Below, piece by piece: positions 8,984-18,162 of a stretch of DNA of 64,000 nucleotides; within the stretch, counting starts at the first letter, position 1, and the number at the start of each line of letters is the position of its first letter. The notes beneath the pieces were generated by a model that saw nothing but the letters and a program-made list of their open reading frames with translations, had not been told where the DNA came from and made no database searches. A program made the translations under genes and the position numbers. This DNA is from UBA5239 sp031548025 (GTDB lineage Bacteria; Verrucomicrobiota; Lentisphaeria; Victivallales; Victivallaceae): positions 31,733 through 95,732 of the forward strand of contig JAVBRM010000051.1 of the NCBI GenBank assembly GCA_031548025.1, read 5' to 3'.

Positions 8984-9652
8984 TTATTGTTCGTTCAGCC
9001 ATTTGACGATATTTTTTTTCCATGTGGTACCGGTAATGGCGGTGGAGGGCAGCGGTACCGTGATGGCGTGTCCGCCCAAGGCCAACAGGTTTATGGTCAT
9101 GGGGTGGTTGGGAATCTGCGCGGCCACGCCATTGTCGATAGCCACTTTGTTTTTTGGATTGGCCTTGCCGGTGTAACGGACATTCTGCCCGGATTGGGTG
9201 AATACCGCTCCGAAATAATCTTCTGCTTTGGCTTCGCTCACCCACAGCCCCATATAACTGGCGGTATCATGGACTTTGAAATTTTTCTGGTCCGCGGGAC
9301 AACGGTAATACGCTTCTTCCAGGCTACTGATTTCACTGGTTCGATTGTTGCCGAAATAACCGCCGGTAATCAGGATCAACCAGCCGTTGACTTCTTTGGA
9401 ACCGATGTCGCTGCCGAAGCTGCTGTAGTCTTTGATTTTGATGTTACCTGAGGGACGCCAGTCGTAATTGTCCTGGGCGTAAAGAGATTCGGCCAATCCC
9501 AGCTGCTTCAGTTTGTTGATGCAACTGATGATATGTACTTTATCCCGTGCCTTGGACAATGCGGGCAGCAACATGGCGGCCAGTATGGCAATGATGGCTA
9601 TCACTACCAGGAGTTCAATAAGTGTAAAACATTTATGGATGACATTGCTCAT
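8984..9652 (-). CDS. Pseudopilin, DUF1559 type
   Basis: The 222-residue protein has CFTLIELLVVIAIIAILAA at about residues 8-26, directly after a short basic leader (MSNVIHK). The residue before Phe is Cys, not Gly. The soluble part ends in a degenerate H-X9-DG-like motif (INLLALGGHAITVPL). GGAG lies 8 bases before the ATG, and a TTGACA/TAAAAT promoter precedes it. The next gene, the 1143-aa glycosidase-like protein, starts 13 bp after its stop, so the two form an operon. Confidence 0.9.
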   Translation of the reverse strand: MSNVIHKCFTLIELLVVIAIIAILAAMLLPALSKARDKVHIISCINKLKQLGLAESLYAQDNYDWRPSGNIKIKDYSSFGSDIGSKEVNGWLILITGGYFGNNRTSEISSLEEAYYRCPADQKNFKVHDTASYMGLWVSEAKAEDYFGAVFTQSGQNVRYTGKANPKNKVAIDNGVAAQIPNHPMTINLLALGGHAITVPLPSTAITGTTWKKNIVKWLNEQ

Positions 9653-9695
9653 TTTTCGATCTCCGAAAATCAGGACTGTTTTTGTCTGTCTCTAT

Positions 9696-9724
9696 ATTTT
9701 ACAGTAAAAGTCTGCAATTGTCAA
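9696..9724 (-). promoter_or_regulatory. Promoter of the pseudopilin-GH42-like operon
   Basis: On the minus strand TTGACA (9719-9724) and TAAAAT (9696-9701) are 17 bases apart. The start of transcription would be near 9689, leaving a leader of about 37 bases that contains the GGAG ribosome-binding site. The -35 box lies in a repeated CAATTG pair that could bind the divergent AraC regulator. Confidence 0.65.
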
Positions 9725-9798
9725 TTGGACAGAGGTTGCAAAAATTATCTTTTGGTTGTATTGTGGGATAATGATATAACCATGCGGGAGTATACGGC

Positions 9799-10638
9799 AT
9801 GACATCCAGTTTGCGTTTTTTCTGTCAGCGGCCGCTCAGCCTGAATAAAATGCCGCCGATGCCGATTTCATTGAGGTCGGCAGGGTTCCACAGCGCCCGC
9901 AAGGGTTGGAGTGAGCATAATCTGGGAAAGAGGCGCCATAATTGCGGTTTCTTCTGGATCAACGATGGCGAAGCGGAAATCACCATCGGGGAGAGGACGA
10001 GGTGTCACGGAGAGGCCGGCATGTTTTTTTATTATTATCTTTTTGAAGCGCATCGATTGCAGGCGGTGTCGACAGAATTTTCATATTACTGGCTGACGTT
10101 CGACGGAATGGTGGCGGAGGAGGTCCTGAGGGAATTCCAGTTTCCACCGGAGGGGGCTCGGGCGGGAGCGCCGCCGCGTGAGTTGTTCCTCGAAATCCAG
10201 GACAGCCTGAAAGATCTGTCCGTGGCGGCGCGCTACCGGGAGAGCGCCCTGCTTTATCAGATCTTGACCCGGGCCGCGACATATAAACCGATCAATCCGG
10301 AGAATCCTATCGGCCAGGTATTGCCGCTGCTGGAGCAATTCCGGGAAATCGTCCAGGCCGAATACATGAATAATGGGTTGAACCTGAAAACAATCGCCCG
10401 CCGCCTGCATTGCCACCGCACCACATTGGTCAGATTGTTGAAAAACCAGTTGAGCATGGCGCCCAGCGCATATATTCAGAATGTCCGGCTGGATCATGCG
10501 TTGCGACTGTTGGACGAAACCAATTTTACCGCAGCGGAAATCAGCGAGCTTTGCGGTTTCTCCACGCCCGAATATTTTTCCCGCCGGATCAAACAGAAAA
10601 CCGGCTCTCCACCACACCGCTTCCGCAACCGTAAATAA
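9799..10638 (+). CDS. AraC family transcriptional regulator
   Basis: The 279-residue protein has an N-terminal cupin-like sensor half (NCGFFWINDGEAEITIGE, then AGMFFYYYLFEAHRLQ) and a C-terminal double helix-turn-helix at about residues 185-275 (LNLKTIARRLHCHRTTLVRL; FTAAEISELCGFSTPEYFSR; RIKQKTGSPPHRFR). Such proteins sense a sugar and activate neighbouring catabolic genes. It is divergent from the pseudopilin-GH42-like operon, its most likely target. A GGGAG site lies 8 bases before the ATG. A possible TTGGTT/TATAAC promoter at 9752-9780 would give a very short leader. Confidence 0.9.
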   Translation: MTSSLRFFCQRPLSLNKMPPMPISLRSAGFHSARKGWSEHNLGKRRHNCGFFWINDGEAEITIGERTRCHGEAGMFFYYYLFEAHRLQAVSTEFSYYWLTFDGMVAEEVLREFQFPPEGARAGAPPRELFLEIQDSLKDLSVAARYRESALLYQILTRAATYKPINPENPIGQVLPLLEQFREIVQAEYMNNGLNLKTIARRLHCHRTTLVRLLKNQLSMAPSAYIQNVRLDHALRLLDETNFTAAEISELCGFSTPEYFSRRIKQKTGSPPHRFRNRK

Positions 10639-10653
10639 CAGCCGGCAACCGGT

Positions 10654-10697
10654 TCATCTGTCGAGGTAATTTTTCCACCAGCCGGAGCCGTTTTATC
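10654..10697 (-). pseudogene. Remnant of a gene 3' end (NGSGWW motif)
   Basis: On the minus strand the bases spell NGSGWWKNYLDR and a stop at 10654-10656, but an in-frame TAA sits just before the Asn codon, so nothing can be translated through it. The 22 bases at 10673-10694 match the C-terminal coding end of the DUF4838 gene at 21848 and another remnant at 21026. It overlaps the stop of the following AraC gene. It looks like the tail of a lost carbohydrate gene. Confidence 0.5.
10673..10694. repeat. Copy 1 of the TTCCACCAGCCGGAGCCGTT repeat
   Basis: The 20-base core is identical at 21026 and 21848. In the third copy it is the functional 3' coding end of a DUF4838 gene; here it is frame-disrupted. 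Confidence 0.7.
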
Positions 10698-11580
10698 TCG
10701 AGTGATTTGATTTCCGGTAATCGCCGGGGGTTTGGCGGAAATATTTCTTGAATGCAATGTTGAAATGCAGTGCTGAGGAGAACCCGCTGCCGACGGCAAT
10801 TTCCTTTATCGGAAGAGAAGTACTCCGCAACTGGTTTTCCGCATGGCGTATTCGTAGCGAATTCAGATATTCCAGTGGAGAGATGGAAAAATATTCAGTG
10901 AAGCGCCGCCGCAGGGTCGTGGTACTGAGTCCGACCGCCGCTGCCAGTTGTTCAACTGTGAGTCTGGTGGTAAAGTTCTCCTGCAACAATTCCACTGCCT
11001 GCTGGAGGTCCTCCGGCAAGCGCTGTTCCCGGCTGTCTTCCGCCAGCAACAGGAGCAATTCATAAGTCAACTGCGATGCTTCCACCACCGATCCGGAGGT
11101 AGCGATAATTTGGCCGATCCGTCGGATTTTCGATTCAATCAGGACCGGATCCGATAATTGAAACAGGGTATCCCGGTAAAATCCGAGCGACTCGGTGATT
11201 GAGCTCAAGCTGTTTCCACTGACCAGCAACGTCATCTTGCGCCGTATCTGACTGCCGATATTCCTGATTCGGACATTGCTGCCGCGGATAATCACAAAGA
11301 GTGTGCCGGGGGCGGCAATCTGACGACGATTTCCATCGCGATATTCAATAACCCCTTCCAGTACCATTTCCAACGCCATTTGAGAATAATTGACATGGCG
11401 GAGCCAACAGTGATCGCGGCGGCAGATATCGGTGAAGGCCCTGGGAAAAATCGGAAACTTCTGTTTCGCCGGCCATGAATGCCGGATCTGCGATACAATT
11501 TCCATCTTACCGTCGCCAACCACATCATAGGATTCGCTGTTGTTCACCGGCTTGAACTTATTGATTTTTTTTACAGTCAT
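10693..11580 (-). CDS. AraC family transcriptional regulator
   Basis: The protein is 295 residues from the ATG at 11580. The N-terminal half is a cupin-like sensor (MALEMVLEGVIEYRDGNRRQ, then PGTLFVIIRGSNV). The C-terminal ~100 residues are an AraC DNA-binding domain (LTVEQLAAAVGLSTTTLRRR; LPIKEIAVGSGFSSALHFNI; FKKYFRQTPGDYRK). The frame extends to a TTG at 11649, but GGAGA would lie only one base from it, and a TCAACA/TATTAT-like promoter falls inside that extension, so I prefer 11580; an ATG at 11505 is also possible. The gene is divergent from the DUF4874/DUF4832 gene and may control it. The 3' end overlaps a gene-end remnant. Confidence 0.85.
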   Translation of the reverse strand: MTVKKINKFKPVNNSESYDVVGDGKMEIVSQIRHSWPAKQKFPIFPRAFTDICRRDHCWLRHVNYSQMALEMVLEGVIEYRDGNRRQIAAPGTLFVIIRGSNVRIRNIGSQIRRKMTLLVSGNSLSSITESLGFYRDTLFQLSDPVLIESKIRRIGQIIATSGSVVEASQLTYELLLLLAEDSREQRLPEDLQQAVELLQENFTTRLTVEQLAAAVGLSTTTLRRRFTEYFSISPLEYLNSLRIRHAENQLRSTSLPIKEIAVGSGFSSALHFNIAFKKYFRQTPGDYRKSNHSR

Positions 11581-11639
11581 CTTGATCGAAAATATATATT
11601 CATCGATTGAAAAATAATATTGCGGAGTCCGGAAATCTG

Positions 11640-11668
11640 TTGACAGCAATCTCCGTTCCGGTTATAAT
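11640..11668 (+). promoter_or_regulatory. Consensus sigma-70 promoter of the DUF4874/DUF4832 gene
   Basis: TTGACA (11640-11645) and TATAAT (11663-11668) are separated by exactly 17 bases. Transcription would start near 11675, so the in-frame ATG at 11674 cannot be used and the GTG at 11716 becomes the start. Confidence 0.85.
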
Positions 11669-11715
11669 AATATATGACAAGGGAATCATATTGCAACCAA
11701 GTAAGGAAACGATTT

Positions 11716-13278
11716 GTGAGTATCAAACTTTTTCGCGGCATTCGTCCGGATGATCCGCATGGCAGAATGGGATTGAGAAATCCGGAGCGCGGATTCCGAA
11801 CGGAAATGTATTTCAGCGCCATTCCCGGCGAAATCGCCGGTATGTGTTCGTGTCATTTCAAGCAGAATAAATTGGATGGGCGCAGTGAAAAACCGGTATA
11901 CCAGAATGCCGATATTCCGGGAGTCCCGCACTTGATCCGCGGCAATCGCCTCGACGGTGTGGAATTTTCCCATGCCCAGTGGCAGGATGAGCTCGATTTC
12001 CTCGCTTATGACGGCGTCACCATCATGCAAAGTTACTGTTTCCTGATGAAATACGACGACGGACGGCCGCTCCCTCAAGAAAAGCTGGATGACATCGAAA
12101 CTTTCTTCCTCAAGCTCCGTCAGAGCCGGGTCAAAACCCTGCTGCGTTTCGCTTACGAACTTTCGCCCACCCTGAGCGGTCCCACCGCGGAGACTGTCCT
12201 GAAACACTTGCAGCAGGTGACGCCGTTGCTGCGCCGGTATGCCGACGTCATTTACGTATTGCAATGCGGTTTCGTCGGCAAATTCGGGGAATGGCACAAC
12301 AGTTATCACCATCTGCAGGATGACCTCGGCTTCCGCCGCGAACTCATGGCAACTGTCTTGGAAAGCCTGCCGCCGGATCGACAGACCATGATGCGCTATC
12401 CCAAGCTCAAGATGGAATTGTACGGTACCCAAGCCCTTACCGAATGCGAAGCTTTCACCAACCTGCCGCAGGCCAGAATCGGACATTTCAACGACGGTTT
12501 TTTGGCCGGAGAACAGCACGGCGGAACCTTCGGGCGAAATGGCAGTCCGGCTCCCCTGGAAGAAGAACAGGCCTATCTCACACAGGAAAGCCGCTTCCTG
12601 CCTATGGACGGCGAATTATTCTGGCGGGACCTGAGGGGGATGGCGTTGCCGAATGATGCCCTGAAACTCTTCTATGACTGGCATTATGATACGTTCGGCA
12701 TGGTTCACGGAAATTCATTGTTCGAGCTGGACGACCAATATTCCATCGATGTCTGGAAACGCGTGCCGGTGGATCCGATGTTTCTGGTCGACAATAAAAT
12801 TCCGTTGTCGGACGGTTATTTCACCGATGCCGCCGGCAAACATATCTGGCGGAGTTACTATGAATATATCCGAGATCATTTCGGTTATCGTTTGGAACTG
12901 CAGAGCGTCGAACTGCCGGAAGAAATTCGGCCCGGAGAAATCCTGAATGCCGAAATCAAACTCATCAACCGCGGCTTCTCCGCTCCGGTCAACCCGCGCC
13001 CGGTCAAATTGGTTCTCGCCAATACCACAGCCCGGCATGAGTTTGAATTCAATACGGATATCCGCCGTTGGTATGGGCACAATACGGAACAGATTCTAAG
13101 ATTGGACGCCATCATTCCCGACAGCATGGAACCCGGAGATTACGAGGCAGGTTTGTGGCTGCCGGACGCCTCGCCGGAACTGCGGGAAATCCCGGAATAC
13201 ACCATCCGCCTTGCCAATCCACTCGATTTTCGCAACGGCGTCAACTTTTTCACCATACCGGTCAAATTCCGGACTTAA
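11716..13278 (+). CDS. DUF4874 plus DUF4832 domain protein
   Basis: The protein is 520 residues. The start of domain 1 shows GLRNPERGFRTE, then a TIM-barrel-like region (ITIMQSYCFLMKYDD, TLLRFAYELSPT, VIYVLQCGFVGKFGEWHN) as in DUF4874. The second half fits DUF4832 (LNAEIKLINRGFSAPVNPRP, a beta-sandwich from about residue 415). There is no clear signal peptide, so it may be cytoplasmic. The start is the GTG at 11716 with AAGGAAA 6 bases upstream. An in-frame ATG at 11674 lies at or before the predicted transcript start. These proteins occur with polysaccharide loci and are presumed glycosidase-like; no activity is established to my knowledge. A pseudopilin follows 15 bp downstream. Confidence 0.85.
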   Translation: MSIKLFRGIRPDDPHGRMGLRNPERGFRTEMYFSAIPGEIAGMCSCHFKQNKLDGRSEKPVYQNADIPGVPHLIRGNRLDGVEFSHAQWQDELDFLAYDGVTIMQSYCFLMKYDDGRPLPQEKLDDIETFFLKLRQSRVKTLLRFAYELSPTLSGPTAETVLKHLQQVTPLLRRYADVIYVLQCGFVGKFGEWHNSYHHLQDDLGFRRELMATVLESLPPDRQTMMRYPKLKMELYGTQALTECEAFTNLPQARIGHFNDGFLAGEQHGGTFGRNGSPAPLEEEQAYLTQESRFLPMDGELFWRDLRGMALPNDALKLFYDWHYDTFGMVHGNSLFELDDQYSIDVWKRVPVDPMFLVDNKIPLSDGYFTDAAGKHIWRSYYEYIRDHFGYRLELQSVELPEEIRPGEILNAEIKLINRGFSAPVNPRPVKLVLANTTARHEFEFNTDIRRWYGHNTEQILRLDAIIPDSMEPGDYEAGLWLPDASPELREIPEYTIRLANPLDFRNGVNFFTIPVKFRT

Positions 13279-13293
13279 CAGGAGGATTTTATT

Positions 13294-14091
13294 ATGAATC
13301 ACCGTAAAAATTTCACACTCATTGAACTCCTCGTCGTGATCGCGATCATCGCGATTTTGGCGGCGTTGCTAATGCCGGCACTGAGTAAAGCACGTGCCAA
13401 GGCGTACAGCATCGGATGTTTGAACAATCAAAATCAGATGGGCAAAAACCTGATCAGTTATTCCCTGGAATCTGATGACTATATTTTGCCATACTATGTA
13501 CCGAATATTCTAGTGCCTACAAGCGGCTATCTTCTCTGGATGAACCATATCAGTTATTATCAACTCTGGGGGGCGCCAACCAAAGGAATAGGCAGTAAGT
13601 TCCACGCAACATTGCCGACTGCTCATTACAAATATGCTCTCTGTCCCGCCAACCCGATCCCAATGGCACAGTATACCGAGGAACATTCGATCTCTCAGGT
13701 TAATCTGTTAGACTATGCCTACAACGCTTTTCTGGGAAAATATCCCAACAGTGGAGTTTGGGGAAACAGTCGGGACGGTATACCGTGCTTCTTGAAACTT
13801 TCGCAACGCAACCATATGCCTTCAAAGACTCTTTACCTGATGGACGGCTGGCGCGCCAAGCAGTTGGTAAAAAATAATTTTTTAAATACAAACGCCACCT
13901 ATTATACCGATAGCAGTGTAGTTGACGTCGGAGCTTACACGGCTCACCCGAACGGCAGCAATCAGCTCTTTTTAGACGGCCATGCGGAAAATTTGAATGG
14001 GCTCTGGGTCTGGGATAAAAGTTCCACCTGGAGTTTGGCTATCTGGAACGAAGAACCCGGCAAGCCTGTAATTTTCGGGCGCAGATTTTAG
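13294..14091 (+). CDS. Pseudopilin, DUF1559 type
   Basis: The 265-residue protein has a very short leader (MNHRK) and then NFTLIELLVVIAIIAILAA. The residue before Phe is Asn. It ends in a good H-X9-DG motif (AHPNGSNQLFLDGHAENL). AGGAGG precedes the ATG by 8 bases. It lies in an operon between the DUF4874/DUF4832 gene and a GNAT gene, 12 bp from the latter. The membrane-segment codons are close to the 35-base block shared exactly by three other pseudopilins here, with one mismatch. Confidence 0.9.
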   Translation: MNHRKNFTLIELLVVIAIIAILAALLMPALSKARAKAYSIGCLNNQNQMGKNLISYSLESDDYILPYYVPNILVPTSGYLLWMNHISYYQLWGAPTKGIGSKFHATLPTAHYKYALCPANPIPMAQYTEEHSISQVNLLDYAYNAFLGKYPNSGVWGNSRDGIPCFLKLSQRNHMPSKTLYLMDGWRAKQLVKNNFLNTNATYYTDSSVVDVGAYTAHPNGSNQLFLDGHAENLNGLWVWDKSSTWSLAIWNEEPGKPVIFGRRF

Positions 14092-14103
14092 GGAGTAAGA
14101 AAC

Positions 14104-15105
14104 ATGCTTGAAGTCTTGTCGGAAAAGAAGTTGTCGACCGGTGAGAACCTGCGCATTCTGCGGCTGATTACTCCGGCGGATTTCGTGCCGGAACGGGTCA
14201 AACGGTACATGATTGCGTCACTGGGTTATGATACTTACCGTAACGCGGTCAATGAATTGAATTATTGGCGGTTGTATTTCCGCGCGGTGTTCGATGGCGA
14301 AGGGGCAGTGGATCATCTATATCTGGCGGAAGTGGATGGCGAATTGGCGGCCAGGGTCTGGTTTGCTTATTCGCGCCGTTCCGGTTATGGAAATTTCGGC
14401 AATGTCTACACGGAGCCGGAATTCCGCCGCCGGGGACTGATGAATGAATTGATGGCGCCGTGTCTGAACGATTTTTCCAATTCCCCGGCCAAAATGATCT
14501 GTTGCTCCAGCGGCAATAAAATCGCGGTAAATTCTTATCTGAAAGATGGCTTTCATTTAATTTATGACGGCGAAACCGGACCGTTGTGCCTTCTCAAGCC
14601 GGAGTACGGCAAGCACTTCGGTGAGGTGGAGACCGCGGCTTTTGATGGCTCGCCGGTCGGAAATATCCGTTGCGGAACGATCGACGATCAGTATGATTGC
14701 GATAAATTTTTATTTTATACCCGTCCATTGCGAAGTCAATCGTTTCGCCGGATTGGCCCGGCGTCGTTCGTCACAGATTATCGCACAGCTTTTCAGGAGG
14801 TGCGGTGCGGGCACGGCGCCGTGACAGTGGCGGAAAACAGGACGGGAACAATTGTCGCCTATGCTTTCGCGTTGAAATGTTTCGGACAGAACTGCCTCGA
14901 CTTCACCGTTCATCCCGATAACGCAAGCGATGTTCCGGCTCTGCTGGAATTCACCGCCGGCCAATTCCGGGAACAATATCCGGGGGAACCGCTCTTTATC
15001 AGCATCGCTTCCCAAAATACGCTCCAACTCGAAATCATGAAAAACATCGGCTGCCGGAAACTCGCCGAATTTTCCGGCACCGTGATTTTTGCTTATTTTG
15101 ATTGA
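14104..15105 (+). CDS. GNAT family N-acetyltransferase
   Basis: The 333-residue protein has a GNAT core at about residues 55-165: VDHLYLAEVDGELAARVWF, NFGNVYTEPEFRRRGLMNEL (the acetyl-CoA-binding motif A with RRRG) and SYLKDGFHLIYDG. The remaining ~150 residues may form a second, degenerate GNAT fold (VTVAENRTGTIVAYAFALKC, NTLQLEIMKNIGCRK). It transfers an acetyl group to an amine or amino sugar; the substrate is unknown. GGAG lies 8 bases before the ATG. As the last gene of the DUF4832-pseudopilin operon it may act on the released sugar, which is inference. Confidence 0.8.
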   Translation: MLEVLSEKKLSTGENLRILRLITPADFVPERVKRYMIASLGYDTYRNAVNELNYWRLYFRAVFDGEGAVDHLYLAEVDGELAARVWFAYSRRSGYGNFGNVYTEPEFRRRGLMNELMAPCLNDFSNSPAKMICCSSGNKIAVNSYLKDGFHLIYDGETGPLCLLKPEYGKHFGEVETAAFDGSPVGNIRCGTIDDQYDCDKFLFYTRPLRSQSFRRIGPASFVTDYRTAFQEVRCGHGAVTVAENRTGTIVAYAFALKCFGQNCLDFTVHPDNASDVPALLEFTAGQFREQYPGEPLFISIASQNTLQLEIMKNIGCRKLAEFSGTVIFAYFD

Positions 15106-15128
15106 TTTTTGCTGCAAATAAATCCTCG

Positions 15129-18041
15129 TTATTTTTCCAATTTGACAGGACCGAAGAAGCAAGGAGCCTGATGCTTTAGCGAATATGCACCTATTGCGGA
15201 GACATCAGGCTGTTTCTTGATATCGGCATCGTCACGATCATTCACGGTCATCGCCCAATAGACATTCATATCGGCATACGGTGAAGTTATATTCAAAAAA
15301 CGCCACGGAATAGCCGCCAAATAGTGAATTTTGACTCTTCCGTCCGGCAACTCCTCCTTCGTTATCTGAAACGGTGCATCATGGGCAGAGATAAGCTCTT
15401 CCGGTAAAATGGCCCGATCAAAACTGATGGTACGATAGGCTTCCGGCCCTTTTGCACTCAGCGCATAATTTATTTCAGAATACGCTTGCATGGAGAGAAA
15501 TTCCTGTTCGTTCGGCGTTGCCGGAACATTTGAGTTTTTCGCAAACCCACACTGAATGGAATCGCCATTCCAAGTTTTAAGGCCGCTGAACGGCTGGACA
15601 AAATGGTCATCTTCCACGATAACATTCAACAGCAGAAAATGTTCGTTCCACCCCAATGCGGCACAAGCCTTCAAATCCTTTACACCTTTGTAATATTGAC
15701 GGGAACGAACCGGAACATCTGGAATAGGGCTGTATTTCGGATTGCTCCAACCGGAAAAATCATTGTCCAAGCCGACTTGTGGTAAATAAGAGGCACTGAG
15801 ATAATTAACTCTAAGCCGTTCGCTGAAGCGGTAATTGTTATCCAGTTCAAAATCAAGCTGCAAAATGACAAATCGAAACGTAAATGATTTTTCCATTCCC
15901 TCGGGAGGATATATTTCATAAGTTTTCGTTTCTCCCGCCTCGAGGTTCAATTTAAATGTTTCATTATTTCGTCTACTGATTTTTGTATGAAATTCACCGC
16001 GAATCGTCTTATCGCAAATGTTTCTAAGCTGAAAAGCGAATACGGGTTTCCCATTCACTGTATTCGGAGAAACATTTTCCAGTTGGAGAGGCGGCAGAAG
16101 CTCTATTGAAATCCATTCCAGAGCCAGCACATCATTTCCTGAATTAAGACTTAATGAAACATTGTATTTGCCACAGCGAAAATCATTGCTGAACGGTATT
16201 TCCACAACATAACGTCCTTTGTTTAAACTATCTTCATCAAGTTCCCTGCGTAATGGCGAAATGTTGCTTTTTTCAGGAAACGTTATCCGCAATTCCAGCG
16301 GTCCTTTCCCTTTGGGAGGAAATAGTTTGCCGGTCAAACACAGCGGATTGCCATAGCCGACAGAAAGAGTATCCGAATTTGGTTGAATTTGTTTCTCCAC
16401 ATTGCTCCCATATAATTCCGGGGCTACTCCGATCAGATAGACAGGGGTGGGGCTCAGTGTAACTTCCGCGATCATTCCGGGACATTGAAGGAGAGTGCGT
16501 TTGCCCATCACATCCGCAATTTCAATCTCGTTTTTTCCTACAGGAAGACGCAGAACAGAGTTTTTTTCATGATCCCATGCCGCAACGATGCAATTGTCAT
16601 TTTTATCGGCATAGCGATAGATCAGCATGGATTCTTCTCCCGGCACGGAAATCATCCCGTTGGAATGAAACCCTTCCAGCAAAAAAGTCAGAAATGAATA
16701 TGCCGAAAACCACGGTTTCGGGGATACATTCCAAGGATGGGATTTGCCTTTTGAATCCAGATTGTAACATACTCCGAATGTCCATTCCGGACGATTGTCA
16801 TAGCTCATAAAATCATAAGTATAAAATGGCTGGATAACAGAAACATGTTCACCCAAAAGAATCAGACAGGTCTGCATCATATGATTCAACTGCTTCAAGT
16901 CTCCGTCCAAATTATTTTCCATCGAAATTCCGAATTCCGTCGCATGAATCTGAATATCACGTTCCTTCGCATGCTGTTTGATATATCTGCGCAGATCCCG
17001 TAATCTCTGAATAAGTGTTTCTTTAGAAAGTGGCGGGGGGCAATATGGATGCAGACTCAACACGTCCATATAGTCCAAAAGTCCGCGTTCGAATAATTTT
17101 TTTTGTTCCAAAGCAGCTCCATCCCAACTCAAATTTGAATAGGTCAGTCCCATGATCTTCGCGGAAGGATCAGCTTCACGAATGGCTTCAAACGCTGCTT
17201 TATGTGTGGATAGAATTTCAGATGGGGTAAAGCCTATATTCGGTTCCCACATTGGCTGATAGCTCATATACTTGTTGTGCCCTCTTTGAAAAACCGCAGA
17301 AGAAACGATCTTTTTGACGCTCTCCTTATATAATCTTTCCCCTTCTTCTCCGATAAACATTCTTGCTCCGGTTTTCGGATTCGACACTCGGGAATGTTTC
17401 TCCAACTGTTCTGAGGTCCACTGTTTAAACGGATCGGAACTCCCAACAAACGCAGTATGAAAATAGGTCACAAAATCAATGTTTTCATAAACATCACGAA
17501 GGTGTTTGACTGCACTTTCCTGACTCTTTTGGTACAATTCAGGAGTTGCCGCAAGTCCTTTCATTACGCTTCGAGCTCCAAGCCAGGGAGAATAGTAGTG
17601 AGCATGAAAACCAAAAACGCATTCATCCTGCTCCGGAACCGGGCGGGACGCCGGGTCAGGCACAACTGCATATGTCAAAAATCCGGCGGGACGCGTTCCC
17701 CTTTTCGGCAGAATCACACCGTTGGAAAGCATCGCGTAAACTCGGTAAAATCCCCATTCGCGGTTAGGCAACTCCGATACAACGTGTTTCCAACGGCCTT
17801 TATCGTCACCTTTCACTGGAATTCGAAATGACTTCAAAAGCTGATCCCTGTAATCTTTAATGTCGACGAGCAGTTCAAGCTGTTCTTCCGGCTTGAGTCC
17901 GTTTACCTGGAAATTCGCCTCGATTGCCTGTCCGGAAATATAAAGGCTTCTGCGTGGAAAATTTGTATCCCCGGTCAAACTGACCTGCGAAAACAGGCTT
18001 ATGGAAAAAGTCAACAGACATAATTGCACAAAAAATTTCAT
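15129..18041 (-). CDS. Secreted clan GH-A-like glycosidase with C-terminal CBM9-like domain
   Basis: The protein is 970 residues from the ATG at 18041, which has GAGGA 7 bases upstream and a signal peptide; the frame runs 29 codons further up without either. The barrel carries a clan GH-A pair of glutamates: MWEPNIGF (Glu266, presumed acid/base) and IHATEFG (Glu369, presumed nucleophile), spaced as in GH39/GH5-like enzymes. Beta-sandwich regions follow. The last ~200 residues resemble a CBM9-type module (AALGWNEHFLLLNVIVEDDH, then WNGDSIQCGF). It probably hydrolyses a polysaccharide or glycoside outside the cytoplasm. It lies downstream of the MDR and Gfo/Idh genes on the same strand, with a 121-base gap. 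Confidence 0.8.
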   Translation of the reverse strand: MKFFVQLCLLTFSISLFSQVSLTGDTNFPRRSLYISGQAIEANFQVNGLKPEEQLELLVDIKDYRDQLLKSFRIPVKGDDKGRWKHVVSELPNREWGFYRVYAMLSNGVILPKRGTRPAGFLTYAVVPDPASRPVPEQDECVFGFHAHYYSPWLGARSVMKGLAATPELYQKSQESAVKHLRDVYENIDFVTYFHTAFVGSSDPFKQWTSEQLEKHSRVSNPKTGARMFIGEEGERLYKESVKKIVSSAVFQRGHNKYMSYQPMWEPNIGFTPSEILSTHKAAFEAIREADPSAKIMGLTYSNLSWDGAALEQKKLFERGLLDYMDVLSLHPYCPPPLSKETLIQRLRDLRRYIKQHAKERDIQIHATEFGISMENNLDGDLKQLNHMMQTCLILLGEHVSVIQPFYTYDFMSYDNRPEWTFGVCYNLDSKGKSHPWNVSPKPWFSAYSFLTFLLEGFHSNGMISVPGEESMLIYRYADKNDNCIVAAWDHEKNSVLRLPVGKNEIEIADVMGKRTLLQCPGMIAEVTLSPTPVYLIGVAPELYGSNVEKQIQPNSDTLSVGYGNPLCLTGKLFPPKGKGPLELRITFPEKSNISPLRRELDEDSLNKGRYVVEIPFSNDFRCGKYNVSLSLNSGNDVLALEWISIELLPPLQLENVSPNTVNGKPVFAFQLRNICDKTIRGEFHTKISRRNNETFKLNLEAGETKTYEIYPPEGMEKSFTFRFVILQLDFELDNNYRFSERLRVNYLSASYLPQVGLDNDFSGWSNPKYSPIPDVPVRSRQYYKGVKDLKACAALGWNEHFLLLNVIVEDDHFVQPFSGLKTWNGDSIQCGFAKNSNVPATPNEQEFLSMQAYSEINYALSAKGPEAYRTISFDRAILPEELISAHDAPFQITKEELPDGRVKIHYLAAIPWRFLNITSPYADMNVYWAMTVNDRDDADIKKQPDVSAIGAYSLKHQAPCFFGPVKLEK

Positions 18042-18162
18042 AATACAATCCTCAAAGTAAAAAAGTTTTGTCAAATCTTTTTTCGTTTTCAATCCTGCAA
18101 AATATATGTCCTTTTTAAAATGAATCATCTTGCCGGAAAGTCAAATCACCAATCTACTGCGT

